Assembly (NCBI RefSeq): GCF_042687825.1
Contig: NZ_JBHUQE010000013.1
Span: 1-64,000, forward strand
Source: Sedimentitalea sp042687825
GTDB lineage: Bacteria > Pseudomonadota > Alphaproteobacteria > Rhodobacterales > Rhodobacteraceae
Direction of reading: 5' to 3'
Length of the DNA: 64,000 bases
Shown: in pieces, positions 16,893 to 25,269 of the stretch
Numbering within the stretch: position 1 is the stretch's first letter
Layout of the letters: each line of letters starts with the position of its first letter
Notes under the pieces: generated by a model
What the model was told of the DNA's origin: nothing
The model's input: only the letters and a program-made list of their open reading frames with translations
Database searches by the model: none
Program-made: the position numbers and the translations under genes

Positions 16893-17279
16893 ATGTCTGA
16901 TGTGAACCGGGGCTCGCGCCCGCTTTCGCCACATCTCACGATCTACCGCCCACAGTTGACCTCGATCACCTCGATCTTGACGCGGATCACTGGCAATGCC
17001 ATGATTTTGGCCGCCCTGATGATTGTCTGGTGGTTCCTCGCGGCGGCCACCTCGCCCGAAACTTTCGCCTCGGTGGATGGGGTCGTAACGTCCTTTCTCG
17101 GCGATCTGATCATGACGCTGTCTCTCTGGGCGCTGTGGTATCACCTGCTGGCGGGTGTTCGCCACCTGATCTGGGACAATGCCATCGGGCTGGACATCGA
17201 AACCGCCTACAAGCTGGGTTATGTCGTGGTTGGCGGCTCGGTCGTCCTGACCATCCTGACCCTGATCATCATCGCGTAA
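16893..17279 (+). CDS. sdhC: succinate dehydrogenase cytochrome b556 subunit
   Basis: One of the two membrane anchors of complex II, which help bind haem b and ubiquinone. The 128-residue protein has three transmembrane helices and the signature HLLAGVRHLIWD (residues 84-95), in which His84 is the usual haem ligand. The N-terminal RPLSPHLTIYRP motif is also typical. AAGGAG lies 7 nt upstream of the ATG. It is the first gene of sdhC-sdhD-sdhA-(sulfotransferase-like)-sdhB and lies downstream of the paired palindromes. Confidence 0.95.
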   Translation: MSDVNRGSRPLSPHLTIYRPQLTSITSILTRITGNAMILAALMIVWWFLAAATSPETFASVDGVVTSFLGDLIMTLSLWALWYHLLAGVRHLIWDNAIGLDIETAYKLGYVVVGGSVVLTILTLIIIA

Positions 17280-17291
17280 GGAGCCGCCAGG

Positions 17292-17663
17292 ATGCAATTT
17301 CTCACCGACCGCAAGCGCGCCGTAGGCACGGGATCGGCAAAAACCGGAACCGCGCATTTCTGGGCGATGAAAGTCAGCTCGGTTGCCCTGCTGATCCTCA
17401 TACCGCTGTTCATTTTCACCTTTGGCCCGATGCTGGGCGAGCCGCACGACCAGGTGGTCGCCTATTATTCGCGCCCGTTCCCGGCCATCGTTGCCGCACT
17501 GACCATTACCGTCGGTTTCATGCACTTCAAGGATGGCGCCCAGGTGCTGATCGAGGATTATGTGCACGGATTGGCGCAAAAAGTGCTGATCATCGGCGTC
17601 ATCTGCCTGTCCTATGCCGCAGCGGCGACCGGCCTTTTTGCCATCGCGCGCATCGCGCTTTAA
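17292..17663 (+). CDS. sdhD: succinate dehydrogenase hydrophobic anchor subunit
   Basis: Second membrane anchor of complex II. The 123-residue product has three transmembrane helices. The motif GFMHFKDGAQVLIEDYVH (from about residue 75) contains the conserved His78 and the Asp-Tyr pair near the quinone site. The N-terminal segment GTAHFWAMKVSSVALL fits the alphaproteobacterial SdhD type. It follows sdhC after 12 bp and precedes sdhA by 24 bp. Confidence 0.94.
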   Translation: MQFLTDRKRAVGTGSAKTGTAHFWAMKVSSVALLILIPLFIFTFGPMLGEPHDQVVAYYSRPFPAIVAALTITVGFMHFKDGAQVLIEDYVHGLAQKVLIIGVICLSYAAAATGLFAIARIAL

Positions 17664-17687
17664 CTTCGAACGAAAGACGCTGACATC

Positions 17688-19493
17688 ATGGCTGCTTACG
17701 AATACGAAACACATGAATATGACGTTGTGGTCGTCGGTGCCGGCGGCGCCGGACTGCGGGCGACGTTGGGAATGGCGGAACAGGGATTGCGCACCGCCTG
17801 CGTGACCAAGGTGTTCCCGACGCGCAGCCACACTGTGGCCGCGCAGGGCGGTATCGCCGCATCGCTGTCGAACATGGGCCCCGACAACTGGCAGTGGCAC
17901 ATGTTCGATACTGTCAAAGGCAGCGACTGGCTGGGCGATACCGACGCGATGGAATATCTGGCCCGCGAGGCACCCAAGGCGGTATACGAGCTGGAACATT
18001 ATGGCGTGCCGTTTTCCCGCACCGAAGAGGGCAAAATCTATCAGCGCCCCTTTGGCGGTCACACAACCGAGTTCGGTGACGGCCCGCCGGTGCAGCGTAC
18101 CTGTGCCGCCGCGGACCGGACCGGCCACGCCATCCTGCACACGCTCTATGGTCAAAGCCTGAAGAACAACGCCGAGTTTTATGTCGAATATTTCGCCATC
18201 GACCTGATCATGTCCGAGGACGGGCAATGTCAGGGTGTCGTCTGCTGGAAGCTGGACGACGGCACGATGCATGTGTTCAACGCCAAGATGGTCGTGCTGG
18301 CCACCGGCGGCTATGGCCGCGCCTATTTCAGCGCCACCAGCGCGCATACCTGTACCGGCGACGGCGGCGGCATGGTTGCCCGGGCCGGACTGGCCTTGCA
18401 GGACATGGAATTTGTCCAGTTCCACCCGACCGGTATCTATGGTTCCGGCTGTCTGATCACCGAGGGCGCGCGCGGCGAAGGCGGCTATCTGACCAATTCC
18501 GAAGGCGAGCGGTTCATGGAGCGCTATGCGCCCAACTACAAGGACCTGGCGCCTCGGGATTATGTCAGCCGCTCGATGACGATGGAAATCCGCGAGGGCC
18601 GGGGGGTCGGCGCCGAGGGCGACCATATCCACCTGAACCTGTCGCATTTGCCGCCCGAGGCCCTGCACGAGCGCCTGCCGGGCATCTCGGAAAGCGCCAA
18701 GATTTTTGCCGGTGTCGACGTCACCAAGGAACCCATCCCGGTTCTGCCCACGGTGCACTACAACATGGGCGGGGTGCCGACAAACTATTGGGGCGAGGTT
18801 CTGAACCCGACCGAAGACGATCAGAATGCCGTGGTTCCGGGCCTGATGGCCGTGGGCGAGGCCGGATGTGCCTCGGTGCATGGTGCCAACCGTCTGGGTT
18901 CGAACTCGCTGATCGACCTGGTCGTGTTCGGCCGCGCCGCCGCCATTCGCGCCGGCAAGGTGGTGGACGCGGATGCGCCGAACCCCGTGTTGAACCAGGC
19001 CTCGGTCGATGCTGCCTTTGACCGGTTCGATGGGCTGCGCAACGCCAATGGCGCGGTTCCGACCGCCGATCTGAGGTTGGAAATGCAGAAATGCATGCAG
19101 GCCGACGCGGCGGTGTTCCGCACCAGCAAGACGCTGGCCGAAGGCGTTCAGAAGATGGATGTCATCGCTGCCAAGCTGGACGATCTCAAGGTCACCGACC
19201 GCAGTCTGGTCTGGAACAGTGATCTGATGGAGACGCTGGAGCTGACCAACCTGATGCCCAGCGCCCTGGCAACGATCACCGGCGCCGAAGCCCGTCACGA
19301 AAGCCGCGGCGCGCACGCGCACGAGGATTTTGCTACGCGCGACGACGAGAACTGGCGCGTACACACGATCAGCCGGGTCGACGGCAGGAAGGTCTCGCTC
19401 AGCTATCGTCCGGTCGTGGTCGATCCGCTGACAACCCAGGCCGAGGGTGGCATCGATCTGAAAAAGATCGCGCCCAAGGCGCGGACCTTTTAG
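17688..19493 (+). CDS. sdhA: succinate dehydrogenase flavoprotein subunit
   Basis: Catalytic subunit that oxidises succinate to fumarate. The 601-residue protein has an N-terminal FAD motif (VVVGAGGAGLRA), TRSHTVAAQGG with His48 as the expected site of covalent FAD attachment, the HPTGIYGSGCLITEGARGE active-site region, and HGANRLGSNSL near the second FAD contact. Length and order match the family. It ends 20 bp before a sulfotransferase-like gene, which separates it from sdhB. Confidence 0.97.
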   Translation: MAAYEYETHEYDVVVVGAGGAGLRATLGMAEQGLRTACVTKVFPTRSHTVAAQGGIAASLSNMGPDNWQWHMFDTVKGSDWLGDTDAMEYLAREAPKAVYELEHYGVPFSRTEEGKIYQRPFGGHTTEFGDGPPVQRTCAAADRTGHAILHTLYGQSLKNNAEFYVEYFAIDLIMSEDGQCQGVVCWKLDDGTMHVFNAKMVVLATGGYGRAYFSATSAHTCTGDGGGMVARAGLALQDMEFVQFHPTGIYGSGCLITEGARGEGGYLTNSEGERFMERYAPNYKDLAPRDYVSRSMTMEIREGRGVGAEGDHIHLNLSHLPPEALHERLPGISESAKIFAGVDVTKEPIPVLPTVHYNMGGVPTNYWGEVLNPTEDDQNAVVPGLMAVGEAGCASVHGANRLGSNSLIDLVVFGRAAAIRAGKVVDADAPNPVLNQASVDAAFDRFDGLRNANGAVPTADLRLEMQKCMQADAAVFRTSKTLAEGVQKMDVIAAKLDDLKVTDRSLVWNSDLMETLELTNLMPSALATITGAEARHESRGAHAHEDFATRDDENWRVHTISRVDGRKVSLSYRPVVVDPLTTQAEGGIDLKKIAPKARTF

Positions 19494-19513
19494 GGCGCGC
19501 CGGGACGGTCATC

Positions 19514-20341
19514 GTGACATCGGAACCGGACATAACCCCGGACAGACGGCTGATCGTTCATTGCGGTCTGCAAAAGACGGGTTCGACGTCTTTGCACCAT
19601 TTCGTCGGGCGCAACCGCGCGGCTCTGGCCGGTCGGATGGCGGTTCTGACGCCCGAGAAAGGGTCGCTGACGCGGGAACTGGGGCGTGCCGCTGTACGTT
19701 TCAGCCTGAACCCCGCGTCGCGTCAGCGGGAGGCGCTGGCCGATCTGGCACGGCAGATGTCGGCCAGAATCAAAGGCAGTGCGCCGACGGTTCTGATCAG
19801 CCATGAAAACCTGCTGGGCGCGATGCTAGGCAATGGTCCCACGGTCACGCTGTATCCGCAGTTGGAGGCGATCATTGCCATCCTGGGCGAGACGTTTGCA
19901 CCGCTGCAGCCGGAATTCGTGGTCTATACGCGCGACATGTCCGACTGGAAGCACAGCGTCTATGGCCAGGCAGTCCGGTCGGACCGCTACGCCAAAAGCC
20001 GCGCTGCGTTTCTGCAAGAAACCGCGGACTGCGGCGACTGGACGGACCTCTATAAGCGCTTTGTCGCGCAGGTCGGGTCCGGAAGTGTGCGGTTCTTTCG
20101 GCTTGAGGACGAGGCCGACCCGCGCCGTCCGGCGCAGCAATTGTTGCGCTCCGCCGGTCTTAGCAACGATGAGATTGCCGCGCTCAGCCCGGTACAGGGG
20201 CGCAGCAATCCAGGCCTGAATGCCGGTGCGCTCGAGTTCATGTGGCGCCTGAACGGTCTTGGCCTGGATCGGCCGGTCCGGCGCCGCATCGCTGATCTGG
20301 TGGTTGCCCAGCAATCGCTATTCGTGTCGGAGCCCGCGTGA
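19514..20341 (+). CDS. sulfotransferase-like protein inside the sdh operon
   Basis: A 275-residue protein starting at GTG. The N-terminal VHCGLQKTGSTSLHHFV (about residues 15-31) is a 5'-phosphosulfate-binding loop of the PAPS-sulfotransferase fold. VVYTRDMSDWKHSVYGQAV in the middle resembles the 3'-phosphate-binding motif. The rest is variable, as usual for surface-polysaccharide or unknown-substrate members. It lies between sdhA (20-bp gap) and sdhB (67-bp gap) on the same strand, so it is probably co-transcribed. The Shine-Dalgarno is weak (GGGACGG). No metabolic link with succinate dehydrogenase is evident. A more distant nucleotide-binding enzyme cannot be excluded. Confidence 0.75.
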   Translation: MTSEPDITPDRRLIVHCGLQKTGSTSLHHFVGRNRAALAGRMAVLTPEKGSLTRELGRAAVRFSLNPASRQREALADLARQMSARIKGSAPTVLISHENLLGAMLGNGPTVTLYPQLEAIIAILGETFAPLQPEFVVYTRDMSDWKHSVYGQAVRSDRYAKSRAAFLQETADCGDWTDLYKRFVAQVGSGSVRFFRLEDEADPRRPAQQLLRSAGLSNDEIAALSPVQGRSNPGLNAGALEFMWRLNGLGLDRPVRRRIADLVVAQQSLFVSEPA

Positions 20342-20408
20342 TGCGGTCGCCGGCAGTCCTGTTCCCGCCCCTGGTCACAGGGGCCGCCATTCTTCTGGAG
20401 GCAACAAT

Positions 20409-21188
20409 ATGGTCCAACTGACTCTGCCGAAAAACTCGCGGATCACCACCGGCAAGACCTGGCCAAAACCCCAGGGCGGAAACAACATTCGCCAGTTTCA
20501 GATCTATCGCTGGAACCCGGATGACGGTCAGAACCCGCGCGTAGATACTTATTTTCTGGATATGGACAAGTGCGGACCGATGGTTCTGGACGCGCTGATC
20601 AAGATCAAGAACGAGATCGACCCGACGCTGACCTTTCGCCGGTCCTGCCGCGAGGGTATCTGCGGCTCGTGCGCCATGAACATCGATGGCATCAACACGC
20701 TGGCCTGTATCTACGGGCTGGACGAGATCAAGGGCGATGTAAAGATTTACCCCCTGCCGCATATGGAAGTGGTCAAGGACCTGATCCCGGATCTGACCCA
20801 TTTCTATGCCCAGCACGCCAGCATCATGCCGTGGCTGGAGACCAAGACGAACCGTCCGGCGAAGGAATGGAAACAGTCGATCGAAGACCGCAAGAAGCTG
20901 GACGGTCTCTATGAATGCGTGATGTGCGCGTCCTGCTCGACGTCCTGCCCGTCCTATTGGTGGAACAGCGACCGCTATCTCGGCCCTGCGGCACTGCTGC
21001 ACGCCTATCGCTGGATCATCGACAGCCGCGACGAGGCGACGGGTGAGCGGCTGGATGAACTGGAGGATCCGTTCAAGCTGTACCGCTGCCACACCATCAT
21101 GAACTGCGCGCGGACCTGTCCCAAGGGACTGAACCCGGCGCTGGCGATCGCCGAGATCAAGAAGATGATGGTCGAACGTACGGTGTGA
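20409..21188 (+). CDS. sdhB: succinate dehydrogenase iron-sulfur subunit
   Basis: Carries electrons from FAD to ubiquinone through three clusters. The 259-residue protein has the [2Fe-2S] site SCREGICGSC with a further cysteine in NTLAC. The C-terminal domain has CVMCASCSTSCP and CHTIMNCARTCPKGLNP for the [4Fe-4S] and [3Fe-4S] clusters. The frame is open upstream, but the ATG at 20409 has a GGAGG 9 nt before it and gives the family N-terminus MVQLTLPKNSR. A GC-rich 8-bp hairpin (21196-21218) lies after the stop. Confidence 0.97.
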   Translation: MVQLTLPKNSRITTGKTWPKPQGGNNIRQFQIYRWNPDDGQNPRVDTYFLDMDKCGPMVLDALIKIKNEIDPTLTFRRSCREGICGSCAMNIDGINTLACIYGLDEIKGDVKIYPLPHMEVVKDLIPDLTHFYAQHASIMPWLETKTNRPAKEWKQSIEDRKKLDGLYECVMCASCSTSCPSYWWNSDRYLGPAALLHAYRWIIDSRDEATGERLDELEDPFKLYRCHTIMNCARTCPKGLNPALAIAEIKKMMVERTV

Positions 21189-21195
21189 TCCCTGT

Positions 21196-21218
21196 GCGGG
21201 CCGCACTGGCCGGCCCGC
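21196..21218 (+). terminator. hairpin after sdhB
   Basis: GCGGGCCG and CGGCCCGC form a perfect 8-bp stem with a 7-nt loop, 8 bases after the sdhB stop. It lacks a T-tract, so it may be a weak terminator or a 3'-end protector. Confidence 0.45.
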
Positions 21219-21385
21219 GCGGCGGTGTTTCCACCGAGGATCGGCGCGCGGCGCCTGAAGCCTGCCCGCATCGGTGCGCGATGCGGCGTTGTCTGCATGG
21301 CGGGTCTGAAGATTTTTTGGGTTTACGCGACGCCCGACCGGTTTAGATTGTGATCAGGGAGGTTTCTGAAACCTCGGAGAAGACC

Positions 21386-21538
21386 ATGAAGACCCTGGTT
21401 CCGTTGACACCCGCCAAAGCACGCGTCGCACTTGCAATTCTGGAACAGGCCTATGCCTACTACATGCCTGAAACCTTGGTCGGGGCCGCTCCAAGACCCG
21501 TGGGCGAAGACCTGTTCGCCTATTTCGCCGCATCGTAA
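21386..21538 (+). CDS. small protein of unknown function (50 residues)
   Basis: The ATG at 21386 is preceded by GGAGAA at suitable spacing. The 50-residue product contains PLTPAKARVALAILEQAYAY, an amphipathic helix-like stretch, and ends EDLFAYFAAS. It has no signal peptide or cysteines. The frame continues 12 codons upstream but without a good start. Its composition looks coding, and similar very short cytoplasmic proteins occur in roseobacter genomes, but I do not recognise a family. It is probably transcribed with the next small gene. Confidence 0.55.
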   Translation: MKTLVPLTPAKARVALAILEQAYAYYMPETLVGAAPRPVGEDLFAYFAAS

Positions 21539-21575
21539 CCGGTCGGTTGCCGCGACCAGCAGCAGGACAGCCTGA

Positions 21576-21791
21576 ATGCCGGTCCTGCTGCTGGTTCTGC
21601 TGTTGGGTGTTTTGGCCTATCTCTACTGGAAACACCGCACCTCGACCCTGTCCCGCAACTGCCGTTGGCGCGCGGACCGCACAGAAGGTGGGGATGCCTA
21701 TCGCTGTGTCAGTTGCGGCGGACGTACCAGAACCGAAGACGGCAGACCGCCGCGATATTGTATTGCGCAACTGCCTCGCGATCTGGGCTAG
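21576..21791 (+). CDS. small membrane-anchored protein with a CxxC motif
   Basis: A 71-residue protein with one N-terminal transmembrane helix (MPVLLLVLLLGVLAYLY). A short cytoplasmic or periplasmic part follows, with NCRWRADRTEGGDAYRCVSC and RYC. The cysteines in the pattern C-x14-C-x2-C-x13-C could bind a metal such as zinc. This layout is seen in conserved hypothetical proteins of Rhodobacteraceae. No function is known. It lies 37 bp after the preceding small gene. Confidence 0.65.
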   Translation: MPVLLLVLLLGVLAYLYWKHRTSTLSRNCRWRADRTEGGDAYRCVSCGGRTRTEDGRPPRYCIAQLPRDLG

Positions 21792-21987
21792 AAACGGGAA
21801 AGCGAAAAATCCGCCACGCCGGTGCATTTTTTTCTTGATCGAAATCGCTATTGTCCCCAAATGCGCAATCAAGACGCCAACGCACGCGCCTCTGCCTCCA
21901 GGGTTCACCCCCATGGTTACGTAGCGACGGTAACGTCTCTGAATGGAAGTGAGCGGTCATATATGGCCGGGTCTATTGGAGATGACC

Positions 21988-23172
21988 ATGAGCGCTATCG
22001 TAACCGATTTGTCGGCCGCCGTTCCTGTTGCGCCCGCCGTTGCCCCGCCCAGCCGCATCGAAACCTTTCTGCAGACTGCCCGGTTCGAGCGTCCGACCCT
22101 GGTTCTGGACATAGAAGCCGTTGCCCGTCAGTATCGCGCCCTCAAGGCCGGACTGGGCCGCGCGCTTATCCACTATGCAGTCAAGGCCAACCCTCAGCGC
22201 GAGATCATCGAAGCGCTGGTCAACCTCGGTTCGGGGTTTGACGCAGCGTCGCGTGCCGAAATCGAACTGTGCTTGTCGCAAGGCGCTGCTCCCGCGAACA
22301 TCTCGTTCGGAAACACCGTCAAACGCGCCAGCGACATTGCTTTTGCGTATCACGCCGGAGTTGACCTGTTCGCTGCGGATGCCGAAGAAGAACTGGAAAA
22401 GATTGCCGAGCATGCGCCTGGCTCCCGGGTCTATATCCGCCTGATCGTCGACGCGTCAGAGGCCGATTGGCCGCTCAGCCGCAAATTTGGTTGTGCCCGT
22501 GACAAGGCGATCAAGCTGCTGGACATGGCCATCGAACTGGGCCTGACCCCGGTCGGTTTTTCGTTCCATGTTGGCAGCCAGACCCGCCGTGCCGAAATGT
22601 GGACCGCGACCCTGGATCAGGTGGCGCAGATCTGGCACGACGCAAGAGCAACCGGTCACGACCTGACCCTTTTGAACATCGGTGGCGGTTTTCCGGCTTT
22701 TTATGGCGAAGAGGTCGAGGCGCCGACCCCCTATGCAGCGCGCGTTGTCGATCTGATCTCCGAGCGGTTCGGCGACGTGCCGCAGATCATGGCCGAGCCG
22801 GGTCGCGGTCTGGTCGCCGAGGCCGGGATGATTGCCGCCGAGGTTCTGCTGGTCTCCAGGAAATCGGACAGCGACATGTTCCGCTGGGTCTATCTGGACA
22901 TCGGTAAATTCTCGGGGCTGGCAGAAACCATGGACGAGGCGATCCGCTATCAGTTTCTGACCGACCGGGATCACGAGGATACCGGCCCCTGCATTCTGGC
23001 CGGGCCGTCCTGTGACAGTGCCGATGTGCTGTATGAAAAGCGACCTGTCGCGTTGCCGCTGGGACTGCGGTCGGGCGATCGGTTCATCATCCGCAATTGC
23101 GGCGCCTACACCTCGACCTATGCGTCGATAGGTTTCAACGGCTTTCCGCCGCTGGACATCGTGGTGATCTGA
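21988..23172 (+). CDS. PLP-dependent ornithine/lysine-type decarboxylase, fold type III
   Basis: Makes putrescine (or cadaverine) by decarboxylation of ornithine (or lysine). The 394-residue enzyme belongs to the alanine-racemase-fold group IV decarboxylases. It has the PLP-lysine in HYAVKANP (Lys66), VGSQ with the conserved His before it (SFHVGSQ), the phosphate-binding NIGGGFP, EPGRGLVAEAG, and the catalytic cysteine in GPSCDSADV (Cys342). GGAG lies 6 nt upstream of ATG 21988. An upstream in-frame ATG at 21982 is too close to the ribosome-binding site. About 150 nt of leader precedes it and may hold a regulatory RNA. Substrate choice cannot be read from sequence; ornithine is most usual. 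Confidence 0.9.
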   Translation: MSAIVTDLSAAVPVAPAVAPPSRIETFLQTARFERPTLVLDIEAVARQYRALKAGLGRALIHYAVKANPQREIIEALVNLGSGFDAASRAEIELCLSQGAAPANISFGNTVKRASDIAFAYHAGVDLFAADAEEELEKIAEHAPGSRVYIRLIVDASEADWPLSRKFGCARDKAIKLLDMAIELGLTPVGFSFHVGSQTRRAEMWTATLDQVAQIWHDARATGHDLTLLNIGGGFPAFYGEEVEAPTPYAARVVDLISERFGDVPQIMAEPGRGLVAEAGMIAAEVLLVSRKSDSDMFRWVYLDIGKFSGLAETMDEAIRYQFLTDRDHEDTGPCILAGPSCDSADVLYEKRPVALPLGLRSGDRFIIRNCGAYTSTYASIGFNGFPPLDIVVI

Positions 23173-23259
23173 GCTTTCCGAACACAAGGGATCGGGCAGG
23201 GGTTTCCCTGTCCCACGATCTGGCGCACTGTTTTGGGCGATACCCATGGAGCGCGCCAG

Positions 23260-24108
23260 ATGCCCTTTGATCCTCCCGCTGACGCCGAAATGCGACGTCA
23301 AGTCGCGCCGGTGGTCTGTTACCCGACAGAAACCCTGCCACAGGCTGACCTGGCGCTGTATCGCACCGCGCGCCTCGGCGCGGAGAAAACCGGAGAAATT
23401 TTGGTTCCGCCCCGCGAAGCCCGCTGCTTCGAGGTGCCTGCCGGACAGTTTTTCCGCATTGCATCGGTCGAGGGGCCACAGGTCGGCGACCTGAACCTGT
23501 GGAGTTTAACCGACCTGTCCGAGCGGTTCTATTCCGGCAAGACCCGCGCCCTGCATGGCACGCATGTGACGACAGGGCATCGATTGTGGAGCGGCTTTCC
23601 GCATCTGCGCCCGATGGCGACCATCGTCGCCGACACGCTGGACTGGTACGGCAAGGATCAATTTGGCGGTTCAGTGCATGATGTGATCGGCACCCGGTGT
23701 GACCCCTATACCGGAAACCTGCTGACGGGCGGACAGTATCATCATTGCTGCCATTCCAACCTGACCCGCGCCCTGGCCGACCATCTGGGAATGTCGCTTG
23801 CACAGGCCGAGCCGCATGTGCACGATGTCCTGAACGTGTTCATGTGCACCGGGTTCACCCGCGACCGAGGGCAGTATTTCATGAAAGCCAGCCCTGTGCG
23901 GCCCGGAGATTATCTGGAAATCTTTGCTGAAATTGATCTTCTGGGGGCGCTGAGCGCCTGCCCGGGGGGAGATTGCAGTTCCGAGCATTCAAGTGACAAG
24001 GCGGCCTGTCATCCGTTGAAGGTGGAGTTTTTCACGCCGCAGCCCACGGATCTGTCCGGATGGTCCTCGCCCGCGCGCAACGGCTATGATCGGTCGCATG
24101 GGCGCTAG
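23260..24108 (+). CDS. DUF1989 / urea carboxylase-associated family protein
   Basis: A 282-residue protein of the family linked with urea amidolyase or aminomethyltransferase genes. Visible features are EVPAGQFFRIASVEGPQVGDLNLW near the N-terminus (quoted: GQFFRIASVEGPQVGDLNLW), HGTHVTTGHRLWSG, GTRCDPYTGNLL and a Cys/His-rich YHHCCHSNLTRAL that could hold a metal. An unusual C-terminal part has GGDCSSEHSSDKAACHP. The ATG at 23260 has GGAG 8 nt upstream. No urea genes are nearby, so the role is open. It is convergent with deoD. Confidence 0.8.
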   Translation: MPFDPPADAEMRRQVAPVVCYPTETLPQADLALYRTARLGAEKTGEILVPPREARCFEVPAGQFFRIASVEGPQVGDLNLWSLTDLSERFYSGKTRALHGTHVTTGHRLWSGFPHLRPMATIVADTLDWYGKDQFGGSVHDVIGTRCDPYTGNLLTGGQYHHCCHSNLTRALADHLGMSLAQAEPHVHDVLNVFMCTGFTRDRGQYFMKASPVRPGDYLEIFAEIDLLGALSACPGGDCSSEHSSDKAACHPLKVEFFTPQPTDLSGWSSPARNGYDRSHGR

Positions 24109-24191
24109 GGTCGTCGATTCTCCGGGGGCTGGTACAGGGGCACAGAGGATTTCCATTATACCGCAAAAGCCGGCGCCAGTACCGCCGCGGG

Positions 24192-24896
24192 TCAGGAAAA
24201 GGCGGCGGTCAGAGCGATCTCGACCATGTCGCCGAAACTGGTTTCGCGCTGATCCGAGGGCAATGCCTCGCCAGTAATCAAGTGGTCCGAGACCGTGAGC
24301 ACGGCCAATGCGCGGCGTTTGTAGCGGGCTGCCAAAGTATACAGTTCGGCAGCCTCCATTTCGACACCCAGAATGCCGTGCCGAACCATCTGTTCGTTCA
24401 GATCCGAGCGCTCGTCGTAAAAAACATCTGATGAATAGATGCCACCGACATGGGCAATTGTGCCTTTTTCTGCTGACGCCGCTGCGGCGGCTCGCAATAA
24501 ATCCCAATCGGCACAGGGGGCAAAGGACAACTCGCGAAAAATGCTGCTGGACGGGCTGGTCACCGTGCTGGCTGTCATGGCGAGGATCACGTCGCGTATT
24601 GCGACGTGATCCTGCATGCCTCCGCATGATCCTATGCGAATCAATGTTTTGGCGTCGTAGTCCCGTATCAGTTCGTTCACGTAGATCGACAGGGAAGGCA
24701 TTCCCATACCGGTCCCTTGAATGGATACAGGATGGCCTTTCCATGTTCCGGTAAAACCCAGCATTCCACGGACCTCGTTGACCCGTTCCACATCGGTCAA
24801 AAAGGTTTCCGCGGCCCATTTCGCGCGATAGGGATCGCCCGGCAACAAGACGGTTTCGGCAATACTGCCGGGTTCGGCTCCGATATGTATGGTCAT
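24192..24896 (-). CDS. deoD: purine-nucleoside phosphorylase, DeoD type
   Basis: Cleaves purine nucleosides with phosphate to give the base and (deoxy)ribose-1-phosphate. The 234-residue product has the typical hexameric-family features: MTIHIGAEPGSIAETVLLPGDP at the N-terminus, QGTGMGMPSLSIY, RIGSCGGMQ with the phosphate-binding arginine, GVEMEAAELY, and VSDHLITGE with the active-site Asp. It is 18 bp downstream of the H-NS family gene and on the same strand, so the two may be co-transcribed. Upstream of it in the genome lie no nucleoside-uptake genes, but a BMP nucleoside transporter is at 36-41 kb. Confidence 0.95.
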   Translation of the reverse strand: MTIHIGAEPGSIAETVLLPGDPYRAKWAAETFLTDVERVNEVRGMLGFTGTWKGHPVSIQGTGMGMPSLSIYVNELIRDYDAKTLIRIGSCGGMQDHVAIRDVILAMTASTVTSPSSSIFRELSFAPCADWDLLRAAAAASAEKGTIAHVGGIYSSDVFYDERSDLNEQMVRHGILGVEMEAAELYTLAARYKRRALAVLTVSDHLITGEALPSDQRETSFGDMVEIALTAAFS

Positions 24897-24914
24897 GAAA
24901 AGGTCAGGCCGAAA

Positions 24915-25238
24915 CTAGATTTCGAATTCCGAAACATCGACGCCCTTTTCCAGCGCATCGTGAATCCATTGCGGTTTTCGCCCGCGCCCAGACCAGGTTT
25001 GTTCCGGGTTTTCGGGATTCCGGTATTTCGGTTTCGACTTTGCGGCTTGTCCGCCGCCCTTTTTCTTGACGTCTCCGGACAATTCGTTCAGCGAATAGCC
25101 GAATTCCGCGGCAGCCTTTTCAGCAGCCTTCAGGGCTTCGCGGCGCTCGCGTTGTTCCGCATCCACAAGCGCCTTTTCGACATCCCTTTTCAGTTGATTC
25201 AGTTCCTTACGCGACATGGCTTTGAGATTGATCGCCAT
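24915..25238 (-). CDS. H-NS/HvrA family nucleoid-associated protein
   Basis: A 107-residue DNA-binding protein. The N-terminal half is a charged coiled coil (about residues 6-55) for oligomerisation. The C-terminal part has KPKYRNPENPEQTWSGRGRK, in which TWSGRGRKPQWI is the AT-hook-like DNA-binding motif of the H-NS family. Rhodobacter HvrA is a known member that regulates photosynthesis and nitrogen genes. AGGAG precedes the ATG at suitable spacing. A perfect 10-bp hairpin lies 30 bp upstream of the start. Confidence 0.92.
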   Translation of the reverse strand: MAINLKAMSRKELNQLKRDVEKALVDAEQRERREALKAAEKAAAEFGYSLNELSGDVKKKGGGQAAKSKPKYRNPENPEQTWSGRGRKPQWIHDALEKGVDVSEFEI

Positions 25239-25269
25239 TTAATGCTCCTGTTGAGTGGTCATGGCGAAT

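Noticed and set aside
16815..19364. Very long open frame on the minus strand opposite sdhC-sdhA
   Set aside because: It is antisense to strongly recognised sdh genes; high GC content keeps the opposite strand open. The translation has low-complexity His/Arg/Gln-rich character and no start signal.
21348..21357. TTGTGATCAG after sdhB as a further copy of the TCA palindrome
   Set aside because: It is a single, imperfect copy without the 21-bp partner; likely chance.
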